In this document: positions 1 to 8,676 of the stretch, piece by piece
Layout: each line of letters opens with the position of its first letter
Numbering within the stretch: position 1 is the stretch's first letter
DNA from: a virus
IMG/VR virus record: IMGVR_UViG_3300017990_000012
Coordinates: 60,753 to 124,752 of that record
DNA length: 64,000 nt
Reading direction: 5' to 3' (one strand)
Position numbers and translations under genes: made by a program
The notes under the pieces: model-generated
Databases searched by the model: none
What the model saw: only the letters and a program-made list of their open reading frames with translations
What the model was told of the DNA's origin: nothing

Positions 1-164
1 AGATTCAGCGTGAGGACAATTGCATCGAGGTATCGGCCAACTCGGGTACCCCAGAGGGGGCCGTGGATGGTGTCGAGTTGGCCATCAAGAATCTGCTCGG
101 AGCAGCGACTGTCGAGCTGAAGGAGTGGCGCGAGATCGTGATGAAAGACAAGGCTGGTGACTGA
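1..164 (+). CDS. 3' end of an unrecognised gene
   Basis: The reading frame with codons starting at position 3 stays open from the window edge to the TGA at 162-164, giving the last 53 residues of a protein (ends KDKAGD). The start lies outside the window. It is rich in charged residues and includes LAIKNLLGAATVEL, which looks helical. The stop is followed directly by the ATG of the next gene, as in an operon. No family is recognised. Confidence 0.6.
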   Translation, partial: IQREDNCIEVSANSGTPEGAVDGVELAIKNLLGAATVELKEWREIVMKDKAGD

Positions 165-701
165 ATGGGCAGGGTGAGAAAACATCCGAGGTTCGGTCCA
201 GTGTGCATGTGTGACTGCCACAAGGATGGAACAGACATTCGCGAGTTTATGCCGTGCTGCATGCTGTACCGGGCGAAGTATATCAACGCGGACGGGACGC
301 TGGACGAGGAGCGGCTGCTGGCGATCTACGAGGAGCGTGGCATTCCTCTGTGGACATGGAGAGATCACCTCCGGTCCTGGTGGAGGGGGACCTGGATCTT
401 CAAGAGGTGGGACCGGTGGATGTGGTTCCGTCGCCTCAGGAGGTTTAGGATGCCCGCGATTCGGAAGGCATACCCTTGTTTGAACGCGGACGATATCGTG
501 AGCACGCAGCCGATGGCAGTCCCTGTGGTGGGAGTAGGCTTTGGTGCAAGTGGGACGATCAAGAAGTCCCATGTTCGCGAAGATGGGGTGCGCGTGATTG
601 ATGATTTCGATCTCAAGACGGTGAGCATTGTGAGTGAGGATCAGTTGTTGGATCCTCGTTGTGCGATTGAGTATGGAGAAGAGGATGGGCGACAAAAGTA
701 A
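165..701 (+). CDS. hypothetical protein with N-terminal Cys/His cluster
   Basis: 178 residues. The N-terminal part has CMCDCH and, about ten residues later, CC, which could bind a metal. The middle (about 70-100) is Trp/Arg rich (WRGTWIFKRWDRWMWFRRLRR), suggesting nucleic acid or membrane contact. The ATG follows the upstream stop without a gap and the 3' end overlaps the next gene by 17 nt. No family is recognised. Confidence 0.55.
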   Translation: MGRVRKHPRFGPVCMCDCHKDGTDIREFMPCCMLYRAKYINADGTLDEERLLAIYEERGIPLWTWRDHLRSWWRGTWIFKRWDRWMWFRRLRRFRMPAIRKAYPCLNADDIVSTQPMAVPVVGVGFGASGTIKKSHVREDGVRVIDDFDLKTVSIVSEDQLLDPRCAIEYGEEDGRQK

Positions 702-1431
702 GATTCACTGGACAGATGCGACGTGGAACCCAGTGACTGGGTGTGCCAGGGTTTCGGGTGGGTGTTGGAACTGCTACGCGGAGAAGATGCACAAACGACT
801 CCGGGCTATGGGGAGTGAGAAGTACAATCACGATTTCAGTGAGGTTCGATGTCACGATGACGAGAAGCTGCTTTCTCAGCCAGCGCGATGGGCGAAGCCT
901 CGCAGGATCTTCGTGAACTCGATGGGGGATTTGTTTCACCCGGATGTTCCGTTCGAATTCATGGACAAGGTTTACCAGGCTATGATGGCCGGTCCGCAGC
1001 ACACTTATCAGGTACTCACGAAGAGAGCTGGTCGGATGAAGGCATATTTGGATTCTGCTCCGTTCGATGTTCCAGGGAATATCCATCACGGTGTGACCGT
1101 AGAGAACGACTTCAATACTGATCGGATAGACACTCTGCGGCGCACCAGGTGTCCGGTCAAGTTCGTTTCTTTCGAGCCGCTTCTGAGGTTGATCGGGTTT
1201 GTTGATTTGAACGGGATCGACCAGGTCATCATCGGTGGAGAGAGTGGTCCCGGGGCGCGTGAGATGAGAGAAGTTTGGGCTGAGTCGATCGTGGCAGAGG
1301 CGGATCGGGACGGTGCCAAGGTTTTCATGAAGCAGTTTGGAACCTTCTGGGCTAATGAAAACTGTCTCAAGGGCAAGGGTGATGACATGGCGTCTTGGCC
1401 CAGCTGGGCAAAGCGCAGGGAGCAGATCTGA
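685..1431 (+). CDS. DUF5131 (phage Gp37/Gp68) family protein
   Basis: 248 residues. The N-terminus IHWTDATWNPVTGC and the later GGESGPGAREM are hallmarks of the DUF5131/Gp37-Gp68 family common in phages and mobile elements. Cys20, Cys27 and Cys30 form a C-x6-C-x2-C motif, compatible with an iron-sulfur cluster of radical-SAM type; that activity is inference. I chose ATG 685 (SD GGAG at 676-679) over upstream in-frame starts at 634 and 673. The stop overlaps the next start (ATGA). Substrate unknown. Confidence 0.85.
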   Translation: MGDKSKIHWTDATWNPVTGCARVSGGCWNCYAEKMHKRLRAMGSEKYNHDFSEVRCHDDEKLLSQPARWAKPRRIFVNSMGDLFHPDVPFEFMDKVYQAMMAGPQHTYQVLTKRAGRMKAYLDSAPFDVPGNIHHGVTVENDFNTDRIDTLRRTRCPVKFVSFEPLLRLIGFVDLNGIDQVIIGGESGPGAREMREVWAESIVAEADRDGAKVFMKQFGTFWANENCLKGKGDDMASWPSWAKRREQI

Positions 1432-1559
1432 TGGTGATGGGAACGATTGGTGGAGTTGCAGCTGCCGTGATACTGGTGTGGCTCGTCTGGGTTGAGTTGA
1501 AAGAGAAACGAAAGAAAGAGGAGAGAGATGCAGCAAAAAGAGAAAGAAGCCCTGAGTGA
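1431..1559 (+). CDS. small single-pass membrane protein
   Basis: 42 residues starting at an ATG that overlaps the DUF5131 stop. Residues 4-20 (GTIGGVAAAVILVWLVW) form one hydrophobic helix, followed by a highly charged Lys/Glu/Arg tail. The 3' end overlaps the next gene by 32 nt. The layout resembles small phage inner-membrane proteins, but nothing identifies a role such as lysis. Confidence 0.5.
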   Translation: MVMGTIGGVAAAVILVWLVWVELKEKRKKEERDAAKRERSPE

Positions 1560-2091
1560 TATTCTTTTCGGTGATGGGAGGAAGGCTACGGCTGACGAGA
1601 TCGTCGTCGGCGTGTCTCGACTGAAGGAGGCATCTGCAGGTCAGGCCAAGATCATTCAGGGGCTGAAGGAGAACATCCGCGCCAAGGATGTGGAGATCGA
1701 CAGGCTTACGATCCAGGCCAATGCGGCGAAGGCATCTGGTGCCGCGAAGCATGAGGAGGTTCTTGCTCAGCTCAGGGAGTTCTACGGGAATGGCCTGACT
1801 TGGGACAACCTCGTCGAGATCGCCGGAGGAGCCGTCACACACCTTCGATCGCAGAAGATGCTCATGGAGGCTGCCGACACCGAGATGCGGCGCCTGAAGC
1901 GCATTGTCGAGGGGATGCCGGGCGAAGAGGCGTCGAACCATGGAAGCATTCCGGATTTGAAGGAGCCACCGAGTGCGACCATCTTCGAGCATCGCCTGAG
2001 TCGCCTGGAGGATGATCTGGCTGTCTTTCGCATGGCTGGAAGGGCGATCTCGCGCTTTTTCGATCTGGACTCAAGGGGGCAGAAAGAGTAG
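1528..2091 (+). CDS. hypothetical coiled-coil protein
   Basis: 187 residues. The start is preceded by GGAGAGAG. Residues about 30-75 (repeated Leu/Ile/Lys/Glu spacing) and 105-125 look like coiled coil. It is probably an oligomeric cytoplasmic protein. No family is recognised. Confidence 0.6.
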   Translation: MQQKEKEALSDILFGDGRKATADEIVVGVSRLKEASAGQAKIIQGLKENIRAKDVEIDRLTIQANAAKASGAAKHEEVLAQLREFYGNGLTWDNLVEIAGGAVTHLRSQKMLMEAADTEMRRLKRIVEGMPGEEASNHGSIPDLKEPPSATIFEHRLSRLEDDLAVFRMAGRAISRFFDLDSRGQKE

Positions 2092-2126
2092 ACTCAAGCC
2101 TGCTGGGGATTACAATCCCATAGGTG

Positions 2127-2140
2127 CGAACTTGAGTTCG
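2127..2140 (+). repeat. 14-bp dyad copy 1 (TG centre)
   Basis: CGAACTTGAGTTCG, preceded by G. It lies in the 76-nt gap before the gene at 2168, 27 nt before its start. A second small hairpin (GGGAT-TACA-ATCCC, 2106-2119) lies just upstream, so the leader holds two consecutive stem-loops. Confidence 0.85.
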
Positions 2141-2167
2141 TTGCTGCTGACACAGGAGGAGTTGCAG

Positions 2168-2551
2168 ATGTTCAGTTGTACGAGGACCGAAACCAAACTC
2201 ATCATGGAAGAGAAGGCCGCTGGCATCGTTCGGAGGTATCCGAAGGGGGAGTGTCCGTACAAGGTCGGTGATGAGATCGCTTTCACGTCCCGGTTCATTC
2301 CCTGGATGAGGGATGACAAGTCGGTTCCCTTTGCGAAGGCGACGATCACGAGCCTTCGTCCGGGGACGGTGGATCAGTTTCGGAAGGACAACAAGATGGC
2401 CGAGCATGACGGGTTTGCCAATGGGAACACTTGGCACGGCCATCTGAATCAGTTCTACCGTGGAATCAAGGACGGCGAGTCGGTGTACCACATCTCTTTC
2501 CGTCTGACCGAGGTGGACAAGCAGGCCGGGCAGCAGAGGGATCCCGGCTAG
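2168..2551 (+). CDS. possible ASCH/PUA-like domain protein
   Basis: 127 residues. ATG 2168 follows a good SD (AGGAGG at 2155-2160); an in-frame upstream reading back to 2012 lacks one and would cross the dyad. The pattern CPYKVGDEI followed by FAKATITSLRPGT resembles the ASCH/PUA-like fold used by RNA-binding proteins and some nucleotide hydrolases. That resemblance is weak; treat it as a lead only. Confidence 0.5.
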   Translation: MFSCTRTETKLIMEEKAAGIVRRYPKGECPYKVGDEIAFTSRFIPWMRDDKSVPFAKATITSLRPGTVDQFRKDNKMAEHDGFANGNTWHGHLNQFYRGIKDGESVYHISFRLTEVDKQAGQQRDPG

Positions 2552-2608
2552 TAGACTCTGTTGAAAAGTTGAGTTTGATGTCGGCATGGATTGCCGGTGG
2601 GAGGTTGT

Positions 2609-3727
2609 ATGCTCGGACAGTTTACGAGAGATCAGAACATGCCGGAATGTCCGTATGAGTCGTCGACGAAGGTCGCCGATTCGATCAAGGTGTACTGGCA
2701 TGAGAAAGGGTGGGTTCAAAATGTCACCCTGGATCCGAAGGACAAGATCTGGAAGGAGTGGTGGATCGGGGCGTCAGGTCTCCACAACGCGTGCCCGCGC
2801 ATGTACGCTCTCATGTGTGCGGCTGGGTATGCGGGGGAGTTGAAGGCAGGGTTGGTGCCTCCGGGAAGTCTCTGGAACTTCGCCCAGGGGCACATGTACC
2901 ACGATCTCTTTCAGTATCGGATCCTTCCGTCGTTCCCTGGGGCGATGCTGCTCGGGAAGTGGGAGCGGATGGTTTCTGGGACAGGGGAGGGGGTTCGCCA
3001 CACTCCTAGCGAGGGATGTAGCGTCAGGTCAAAGGTGATGGTCAAGGAGGAGACCCAGTTCGTGAACGAGGTTCCGGATGGTGTTCTTCTTGAGCGGGGT
3101 TGGGGGCCGAAGCCGCCGGGGGACGGATGGAAGTACTCTGAGCCGAAGGTCAGGATTCCGGATCTTCGTGCGGTTATCAAGTTGGATGGGATTGTCGACT
3201 GGAATCAGGACGGAGACCTGGAGATCCAGGAGATCAAGACCGAGAAGGAGAGTGCCAGGGAGGACCTGCACCCGTCGTTCGGTGGGAGGCCGCGTCAGAA
3301 GCATGTTGAGCAAGTGAACCTGGCCATGCTTGGGACTGGAATCGACCGTGCTCGAATCATCTACGTGTTCAAGGGGGCTGACTATCTCGGCGGATCCACC
3401 GTCGAGTGGATCATCCCCAGGGACGAGGCGGTTATTGATCAGATCAAGGACCGGCTGAAAGAAAGCGTGGACACTGTTCGGTCTCTGCACGAGGAGAGAG
3501 ATCGGATTGTTCCGCTTGTCTGTGAGGAGATGCGTCCGGGTGAGGAGGTTCTTCCGTTTGTGGATTTGAATGGAGATTTGCGGGAGGAAGTTGGTCGAAG
3601 GCTGAAGGTCGTCGCGCAGGGGATCGAGAAGCTTCCGGAGTGCAAGCTGAAGTCGAAGGGGCGCCCGAAATATTGCGATGGGCGAGACCTCTGCTTCGGG
3701 GTGAGGAAGAGAAAAAAGAAGATCTGA
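2609..3727 (+). CDS. PD-(D/E)XK nuclease, Cas4/RecB-like, with Fe-S cysteines
   Basis: 372 residues. The nuclease core is D197-x10-E208-x-K210 (GIVD ... QEIK), followed by a Q motif at Q235 (EQVNLAM). Cys62 plus C-terminal Cys345, Cys356 and Cys362 match the four-cysteine Fe-S arrangement of the Cas4/AddB/Dna2 nucleases. A role in single-strand end processing during replication or recombination is inferred. ATG 2609 has SD GGGAGG 5 nt upstream; a TTG at 2591 is less likely. Confidence 0.85.
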   Translation: MLGQFTRDQNMPECPYESSTKVADSIKVYWHEKGWVQNVTLDPKDKIWKEWWIGASGLHNACPRMYALMCAAGYAGELKAGLVPPGSLWNFAQGHMYHDLFQYRILPSFPGAMLLGKWERMVSGTGEGVRHTPSEGCSVRSKVMVKEETQFVNEVPDGVLLERGWGPKPPGDGWKYSEPKVRIPDLRAVIKLDGIVDWNQDGDLEIQEIKTEKESAREDLHPSFGGRPRQKHVEQVNLAMLGTGIDRARIIYVFKGADYLGGSTVEWIIPRDEAVIDQIKDRLKESVDTVRSLHEERDRIVPLVCEEMRPGEEVLPFVDLNGDLREEVGRRLKVVAQGIEKLPECKLKSKGRPKYCDGRDLCFGVRKRKKKI

Positions 3728-3750
3728 CGGATGTAGCAGCTGTCCGCTGG

Positions 3751-3759
3751 TGTTATAAT
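3751..3759 (+). promoter_or_regulatory. extended -10 promoter
   Basis: TGTTATAAT is a perfect extended -10 (TGn plus TATAAT at 3754-3759) in the 74-nt gap after the nuclease gene. No convincing -35 is present at 16-18 bp, as expected for extended -10 promoters. It would drive 3802-4032 and the resolvase genes. Confidence 0.55.
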
Positions 3760-3801
3760 ACTCCTGCTGAATTGCGTTCTCAATCTGATGCAGGAGTCCA
3801 C

Positions 3802-4032
3802 ATGAAAACCGAGGACAGCGGGAAATTCGTTAGGCATGTCGAGACCCCCATGGGGGGAGGATACAAGGTCGTTCAATCGAAGAAGAGCGGCGAGAATCTG
3901 ATCGAGGTTTCGTATTTTGATAGGTATGGAGTTGAGCACAAGGAGCGGCATCTCGTTAAAGGAGAGAGCTTCTGGAGAAGGTTGCTGGATGGTTTTTTGG
4001 CGATTCTGAAGTGGATCGCGAGAAGGTTGTAG
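3802..4032 (+). CDS. hypothetical protein with C-terminal hydrophobic helix
   Basis: 76 residues. ATG 3802 has the SD CAGGAG (3791-3796); upstream in-frame codons overlap the nuclease gene. The last 20 residues (FWRRLLDGFLAILKWIARRL) form a basic amphipathic or membrane-binding helix. The next ATG follows the stop directly. No family is recognised. Confidence 0.6.
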   Translation: MKTEDSGKFVRHVETPMGGGYKVVQSKKSGENLIEVSYFDRYGVEHKERHLVKGESFWRRLLDGFLAILKWIARRL

Positions 4033-4563
4033 ATGAAATACTACATGGGGTTGGATCTTTCGGTCACAGCATGCGGTTGCGTGCTCATGGATGAGGACGG
4101 GGATGTCCTTGAAAGCGGGGCGTGGGGCTGGAAGCTCCCGAGAGATGCCTCGGTCAAGGAGAAGGTCGAGCGGCTCGTTTATATCGCAGGTGAGATCCTG
4201 TCGATTGGAAACAAGGCCAACGATCGCGGGGAGCTGTTTGCTGCGATCGAGAACTACGCCTTCGGTGCCCGGGGTGCCCAGAACGATCTCGGCGAGATCC
4301 ATGGAACCGTGAAGACGCAGTTGTACTTGTCGTTGAGCTTGTACCCGGAGATGGTTTCTCCCGCGTCTGCCAGGAAGCGGGTCCTTGGAAAAGGGCGATT
4401 CTCGAAGGGTACGAAGGGGAAGAAGGAAATCGTTGCTGCCGTGCAGGAGCGCGGCTTTTGTGTGGATGACCACAACATTGCAGATGCATGGGTGGTCGCT
4501 GAGTTTTTGCGGTTGAAGCAAAAGGAGATGAAAGATGGCAAAGGGAAAAGCGAAGAAGGTTGA
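4033..4563 (+). CDS. RuvC-like Holliday junction resolvase
   Basis: 176 residues, the usual length of RuvC. It has the RNase H-fold acidic residues: D8 in GLDLS, E73 in AIENYAFG, and D145/D146 and D151 in DDHNIADAWVVAEF. RuvC-like enzymes cut four-way DNA junctions; in phages they resolve recombination or replication intermediates before packaging. The 3' end overlaps the next gene by 29 nt. Confidence 0.88.
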   Translation: MKYYMGLDLSVTACGCVLMDEDGDVLESGAWGWKLPRDASVKEKVERLVYIAGEILSIGNKANDRGELFAAIENYAFGARGAQNDLGEIHGTVKTQLYLSLSLYPEMVSPASARKRVLGKGRFSKGTKGKKEIVAAVQERGFCVDDHNIADAWVVAEFLRLKQKEMKDGKGKSEEG

Positions 4564-5383
4564 CGAAGGAAAGAAGGCGGACCTGGCGGTTGTCGGCGAG
4601 GGCCAGGAGGATGGGCAGGTTGTCGAGCATGCCGAAGTCAGGGAAACGATCCTGAACCTTCTCAAGGAGACGGAGAACAAGACCTGGGATCTCGGTGTGG
4701 CCATGGAGATGGCGTACTCGAACGACATGTACCGGAGCTGGGGTTTCGAGAGCTGGAAGAAGTACGTCGAGGATGAGCTGCAGATTCATATTCGGAAGGC
4801 GCAGTTCTTGCTGAAGTTGCAGAAGTGGTTCAAGGACATGCCGTCTCAGATCCAGGAGTGGATCCGGGGGCTCGGGTGGACCAAGGCTCGTATGCTCATG
4901 CACGCTGTGACCGTCGAGAACGCCGCCGAGTGGCGTGACAAGGTCGAGGGCAAGACGGTGTCCGAGATCGACAAGATGCTCAAGGAGGCGAAGGTATCCG
5001 GCGAACTCGAAGAGGAAGAAGGTGAAGATGGGGATGGCGGCAAGAAGAAGGAGGATGTTGCCAAAAAGAAGAGCTTCAGCTTGTTTCCGCAGCAGGACGA
5101 GAACGTCGATCGCGCGCTGGACAAGGCGATGGAGATCTCTGGCAGTGAGAAGCCAGGAAACAATCTGGATCTGATCTGCACCGAGTTCCTCGCAAACAAC
5201 GTCGACATCAACTCTGTCCAGGAGCACCTCAAGGCGCAGGAGCGCATGCTCGGCCTCAAGATCGTCGCGTATTCCGAGGCGGAAGATCGTATCGTCTTCG
5301 GTTCCGATCTCATCAAAGCGATGGAAGAGATGGACAAGCGTGACGAGGCCCGTGAGACGGACGCCGACTACGCGGACCAGTAG
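4535..5383 (+). CDS. hypothetical protein, possible HTH, acidic linker
   Basis: 282 residues. Residues about 50-85 (DMYRSWGFESWKKYVEDEL) read like a DNA-binding or protein-protein helical unit of the type seen in DUF3102-like phage proteins, but the match is weak. Residues 155-175 are a Glu/Asp/Lys-rich linker and the C-terminal third is a separate helical domain. SD AAAGGAG precedes ATG 4535. The resolvase gene overlaps it, hinting at a shared DNA-metabolism role. Confidence 0.6.
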   Translation: MAKGKAKKVDEGKKADLAVVGEGQEDGQVVEHAEVRETILNLLKETENKTWDLGVAMEMAYSNDMYRSWGFESWKKYVEDELQIHIRKAQFLLKLQKWFKDMPSQIQEWIRGLGWTKARMLMHAVTVENAAEWRDKVEGKTVSEIDKMLKEAKVSGELEEEEGEDGDGGKKKEDVAKKKSFSLFPQQDENVDRALDKAMEISGSEKPGNNLDLICTEFLANNVDINSVQEHLKAQERMLGLKIVAYSEAEDRIVFGSDLIKAMEEMDKRDEARETDADYADQ

Positions 5384-5482
5384 TCCTTTCCGGTTTTCGG
5401 TTGCGCCTGGAATCTATTCCTGATAAAGATCGATCTAGAAGGTTGATGTCTGGGCTTCGGCCCGTGCTTCAGGGAGGATGTC

Positions 5483-5953
5483 GTGGGAGAACCGACCGGG
5501 TCGATTTCAGTCCAACCAGGGGCCGCTATTGCAGGGGCGGAACCGATCGCATCAGCGCCACAGGGCACCCACGAATGTACAGGATGTAGGTACGAGGAGA
5601 AGATCGACAAGGGTCCTCTGGGCCTCACTCGTGATACCTGGGCGAAGCTCATCATCTGGTTCATTCCCATGGTGTTCTTTGCCGGTGGGACCTTCGTTTC
5701 GATGAGGAACTTGACCGAGAAAGTTGGGGACCACGGGGATGCGATCGAGAATGTTCGATCCGCCCAAACTGATGTCGAGAAGACGCAGGTCCAGCACGAA
5801 GCCACCATCAGCGCAATCCAAGAGACACAAAAAGAATTGAAGGGGTCGGTCAAGGCGATCGACAACAAGCTCGACAACCATGGGAAGATCCTGAGCGCCA
5901 TGGAGGTTCGCTTCAAGTTGGATACGGGGCGAGCCGGGGGTAGTGTCGAGTAG
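5483..5953 (+). CDS. membrane-anchored coiled-coil protein
   Basis: 156 residues from GTG 5483, with SD GGAGG at 5473-5477. Cys32 and Cys35 form a CxxC. Residues 55-74 are one transmembrane helix, and residues 78-145 look like a long coiled coil. It could be an envelope-associated scaffold or a spanin-like protein; no lysis gene lies nearby to support that. The 99-nt gap upstream holds a GGGC-TTCG-GCCC tetraloop hairpin at 5455-5466 and no gene. Confidence 0.6.
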   Translation: MGEPTGSISVQPGAAIAGAEPIASAPQGTHECTGCRYEEKIDKGPLGLTRDTWAKLIIWFIPMVFFAGGTFVSMRNLTEKVGDHGDAIENVRSAQTDVEKTQVQHEATISAIQETQKELKGSVKAIDNKLDNHGKILSAMEVRFKLDTGRAGGSVE

Positions 5954-5955
5954 GG

Positions 5956-5969
5956 CGAACTCAAGTTCG
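5956..5969 (+). repeat. 14-bp dyad copy 2 (CA centre), terminator-like
   Basis: CGAACTCAAGTTCG directly after the stop of the coiled-coil gene, followed by TTTTT. The short stem plus T-run resembles a weak intrinsic terminator at this copy. The next start is 120 nt away. Confidence 0.85.
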
Positions 5970-6051
5970 TTTTTCCATTGTAAGAAGGTTGGCTGGATGC
6001 TACGATGCTCCTGGGTTGAGGAGTGTCCATGTTGATGTTTGACCGTTCATT

Positions 6052-6067
6052 GCCCGGGATCCCGGGC
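6052..6067 (+). repeat. 16-bp perfect palindrome upstream of methyltransferase gene
   Basis: GCCCGGGATCCCGGGC is a perfect palindrome 22 nt before the methyltransferase start. It contains two CCCGGG and one GGATCC. It may be an operator or an RNA hairpin near the ribosome site; regulation by the neighbouring DNA-binding protein is speculation. Confidence 0.7.
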
Positions 6068-6089
6068 GATCCAAAGACAGGAGAATGAG

Positions 6090-7454
6090 ATGGGTGATGC
6101 GTTTGAGAAGCGCGGGGATCGCTGTTTTCTGAAGGGCTCGAAGCATGACGTCGAGATCTTGGAGGATCTGACTGGGTTTTTGACCCCGGTTGGGGATGTA
6201 AAGGCAGACCCAGCGAATCCGAGGAAGACGGTCCTGATCGGGGATCTGGTCGCTGGCATTCGGAGATTTGGGATCCGGTGGCCGATTCTCGTGAACAAGA
6301 GGACCGGGATCATTGAGGCTGGGCATCAGCGGTTGTTTGCGGCCCAGGAGCTGGGTCTTAGTCATGTTCCTGTGATATGGGCGGATGATGATAATGTCAC
6401 TGCGACGAGCTTCAACATTTCGGACAATCGTCTCGGAGAGATTGTGGCCGAGTGGGACGACGAGGCCCTGGCCAAGCAGCTGAAGGCAATGATGGATGAT
6501 GCCGACGATGCGCTCGACGCGCTCGATGGACTCGGGTTCGACGAGGAAGAGGCTTCGTGGATGATCTCCGAGTATCTGGACGGCCAGGGAGGGGGCACGG
6601 AGCCGCCCGAGCCGCCATCCCCGGACGAGGTTCCGGCTATCACTCAGCTGGGCGACGTTTGGGAGCTGGGGCCGCACAGGTTGATCTGTGGGGATTCTAC
6701 CCAGAGGGCTGTCCTGGACAGGGTTCTGGATGGCGAGCAAGCAAAGATGATCTTCACAGATCCTCCGTACAATGTGGCGTACGGGAACGGTGCGGTGAAG
6801 ATGGACAAGCACCGGGAGATCGAGAACGATGATCTGGGTGAAGACTTCAGGCCGTTCCTCCTGGATGTGATGCGCGCGATGCTCCCGGTGTGTGAGGGGG
6901 CGATCTACATTTGCATGTCCTCGTCGGAGTTGGATACCTTGCAGAGCACTTTCCGGGAGGCCGGGGGGCACTGGTCCACGTTCATCATCTGGTCGAAGAA
7001 TACGTTCACTATCGGGCGCTCGGACTACCAGAGGCAGTACGAGCCAATCCTATATGGATGGCGCGAGGGGGCAAAAGGAAGGCACTGGTGTGGGGATCGG
7101 GATCAGGCTGACGTGTGGCACTACGACAAGCCGAAGAGGAACGACATCCATCCGACGATGAAGCCGATCGAATTGGTCGAGCGCGCGATCAAAAACAGCT
7201 CCCTGCGGGACGACATCGTTTTTGATTCGTTCATGGGGAGTGGGACCACCATCATGGCTGCCGAGAAGCTTGGACGGCGTGGGTATGGGGTTGAGCTGGA
7301 CACTCGGTACTGCGATGTGATTTGCCAGCGCTACCATGAGATGACGGGAACATCCCCGGTGCGAAAGTCGGACTCGGCGAAGTGGGCTGAATTGGCTCTG
7401 GATCAGGACGTCAAGACCGGCAACCCGAAGAAGAGGAAGCCCAAGAAGGAGTAG
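6090..7454 (+). CDS. ParB-like domain fused to beta-class DNA methyltransferase
   Basis: 454 residues. The N-terminal ParB/Srx-like domain (about 35-100) shows NPR at 43-45 and GHQR at 78-81. The methyltransferase part has DPPY at 224-227 (motif IV) before FMGSGTT from 381 (motif I, AdoMet binding), the order of beta-class N6-adenine or N4-cytosine enzymes. ParB-methyltransferase fusions are common in phages and protect DNA from restriction or regulate it. ATG 6090 has SD CAGGAG (6078-6083). The C-terminus is Lys rich. Confidence 0.92.
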   Translation: MGDAFEKRGDRCFLKGSKHDVEILEDLTGFLTPVGDVKADPANPRKTVLIGDLVAGIRRFGIRWPILVNKRTGIIEAGHQRLFAAQELGLSHVPVIWADDDNVTATSFNISDNRLGEIVAEWDDEALAKQLKAMMDDADDALDALDGLGFDEEEASWMISEYLDGQGGGTEPPEPPSPDEVPAITQLGDVWELGPHRLICGDSTQRAVLDRVLDGEQAKMIFTDPPYNVAYGNGAVKMDKHREIENDDLGEDFRPFLLDVMRAMLPVCEGAIYICMSSSELDTLQSTFREAGGHWSTFIIWSKNTFTIGRSDYQRQYEPILYGWREGAKGRHWCGDRDQADVWHYDKPKRNDIHPTMKPIELVERAIKNSSLRDDIVFDSFMGSGTTIMAAEKLGRRGYGVELDTRYCDVICQRYHEMTGTSPVRKSDSAKWAELALDQDVKTGNPKKRKPKKE

Positions 7455-7456
7455 GA

Positions 7457-8545
7457 GTGCCGAGCGAGATCCTCCCTGCCCCGAAGATGGGGGTGTGCAC
7501 GATATGTGGCACGTCGATCGATCTGAACGAGCTGCCTGGGGGGACGTGCATTGCGCACTTCGGGAGAACTCTTCTCGATCTTTGTTGGAAGGCTTTCCCG
7601 AGCAGGCATTTCAAGGTTCACAAGGCGTTCAACCCTCTCGTCAAGTTTTCGGGTATCATAAAGGCGGAGAAGCTTCCAGTTGGGGTCCGGGAGTGGGTGT
7701 TCGCTAGAACGTTTGGTAGGGTTGGGATCGCTGCAGAGTTCGTTTTCTTGTTGCCGGGTACATTTGATGAGCAGCCGACGGACGAAGAAGTCCTTGAGTT
7801 TGCGAAGGCGCAGATCGAGGCTGATCACCGGTTCGTTCATCTTCTTGTTGAGAGGATCATGCAGCGCGATCCATCGGAGTGGATTGCAGAGAGTATGGTT
7901 GGGGTGCCGGTGTTTGACCGGTTGGAGATGAGCGATTGGGACACATCTGTGATGCCGAAGATCACGAACTTGAAGCGTGCGATTCGGTATGTTGATGAGA
8001 TGTTCGGGGTGCCGGAGAAGATGCAGAAGTACCGCGCGGACCTTGAGCGAGAGCTTTCGCGTGCGAGAAGGATCTACGAGGACGCTTCCAAGAAGAAGCA
8101 GGAGGCCAACGAGGAGAGGAGCTTCTCCGCTGTGTTCAATGTGATTTCTCCTGCGCTAGACGAAGTGGATCTGCAGAGGTACCAGGAGGGGAGGTTCTCG
8201 GAGGAGGACGTCATCTTCTTCCTAAAGAAGGTGATGCTTGATCCGTTGGACTCGGAGTTCGAGAGGGTGGACAGGGGGCTCATGTACGGGATGGAACACG
8301 ATGAGCTTTGTGTGGGGGCTCCTGTTGAGTCCGAGCAGAAGTACGACGGGTCTTTGACCCGGGAGGAGTTTGTCTCTTTGGAGGCGATCCGGGATGTGTT
8401 TGGCAGCAAGTTCGAGATATCGGTGCGGGAGTTCTCAGTCGGTTGTTCGGATTGCAAGGCCGGGGACAGCGTGAGGTTTGCCAGGGTTTCTGCTGTTGTT
8501 GGGAAGCATCGTTTTTATGGGGAGTACATTCTCGGAGACCGTTGA
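7457..8545 (+). CDS. hypothetical protein with N-terminal zinc-finger-like motif
   Basis: 362 residues from GTG 7457 (SD AAGGAG). Cys14, Cys17, Cys31 and His34 could bind zinc. Residues about 185-225 are a charged helical stretch and the C-terminus has a second CxxC (CSDC). The start is 2 nt after the methyltransferase stop. Its stop TGA lies inside the -35 box of the next promoter. Function unknown. Confidence 0.6.
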   Translation: MPSEILPAPKMGVCTICGTSIDLNELPGGTCIAHFGRTLLDLCWKAFPSRHFKVHKAFNPLVKFSGIIKAEKLPVGVREWVFARTFGRVGIAAEFVFLLPGTFDEQPTDEEVLEFAKAQIEADHRFVHLLVERIMQRDPSEWIAESMVGVPVFDRLEMSDWDTSVMPKITNLKRAIRYVDEMFGVPEKMQKYRADLERELSRARRIYEDASKKKQEANEERSFSAVFNVISPALDEVDLQRYQEGRFSEEDVIFFLKKVMLDPLDSEFERVDRGLMYGMEHDELCVGAPVESEQKYDGSLTREEFVSLEAIRDVFGSKFEISVREFSVGCSDCKAGDSVRFARVSAVVGKHRFYGEYILGDR

Positions 8546-8570
8546 CAAACTGGCCGAATTAGTTTATCAG
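8542..8570 (+). promoter_or_regulatory. sigma-70-like promoter
   Basis: TTGACA (8542-8547), 17 bp, TATCAG (8565-8570). The -35 box contains the TGA stop of the upstream gene. The 131-nt gap downstream has no gene; it holds a possible hairpin (GTCGGG ... TTCCGGC, about 8583-8600) and leads to the regulator at 8677. Confidence 0.6.
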
Positions 8571-8676
8571 AATGGTTCGATGGTCGGGTTTTGATTCCGG
8601 CATGGAGGAAGTGGTGTTCCAGAATTCGGTCAACAAGTATGTCGGAAGCATTCTCTTCTGATGTGGTGGAGGTGAG

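Noticed and set aside
3761-3796. Inverted repeat CTCCTGC ... GCAGGAG covering the SD of the gene at 3802
   Set aside because: The left arm lies at the expected start of transcription from the extended -10 (3754), so most of it would not be in the RNA; a riboswitch is not supported.
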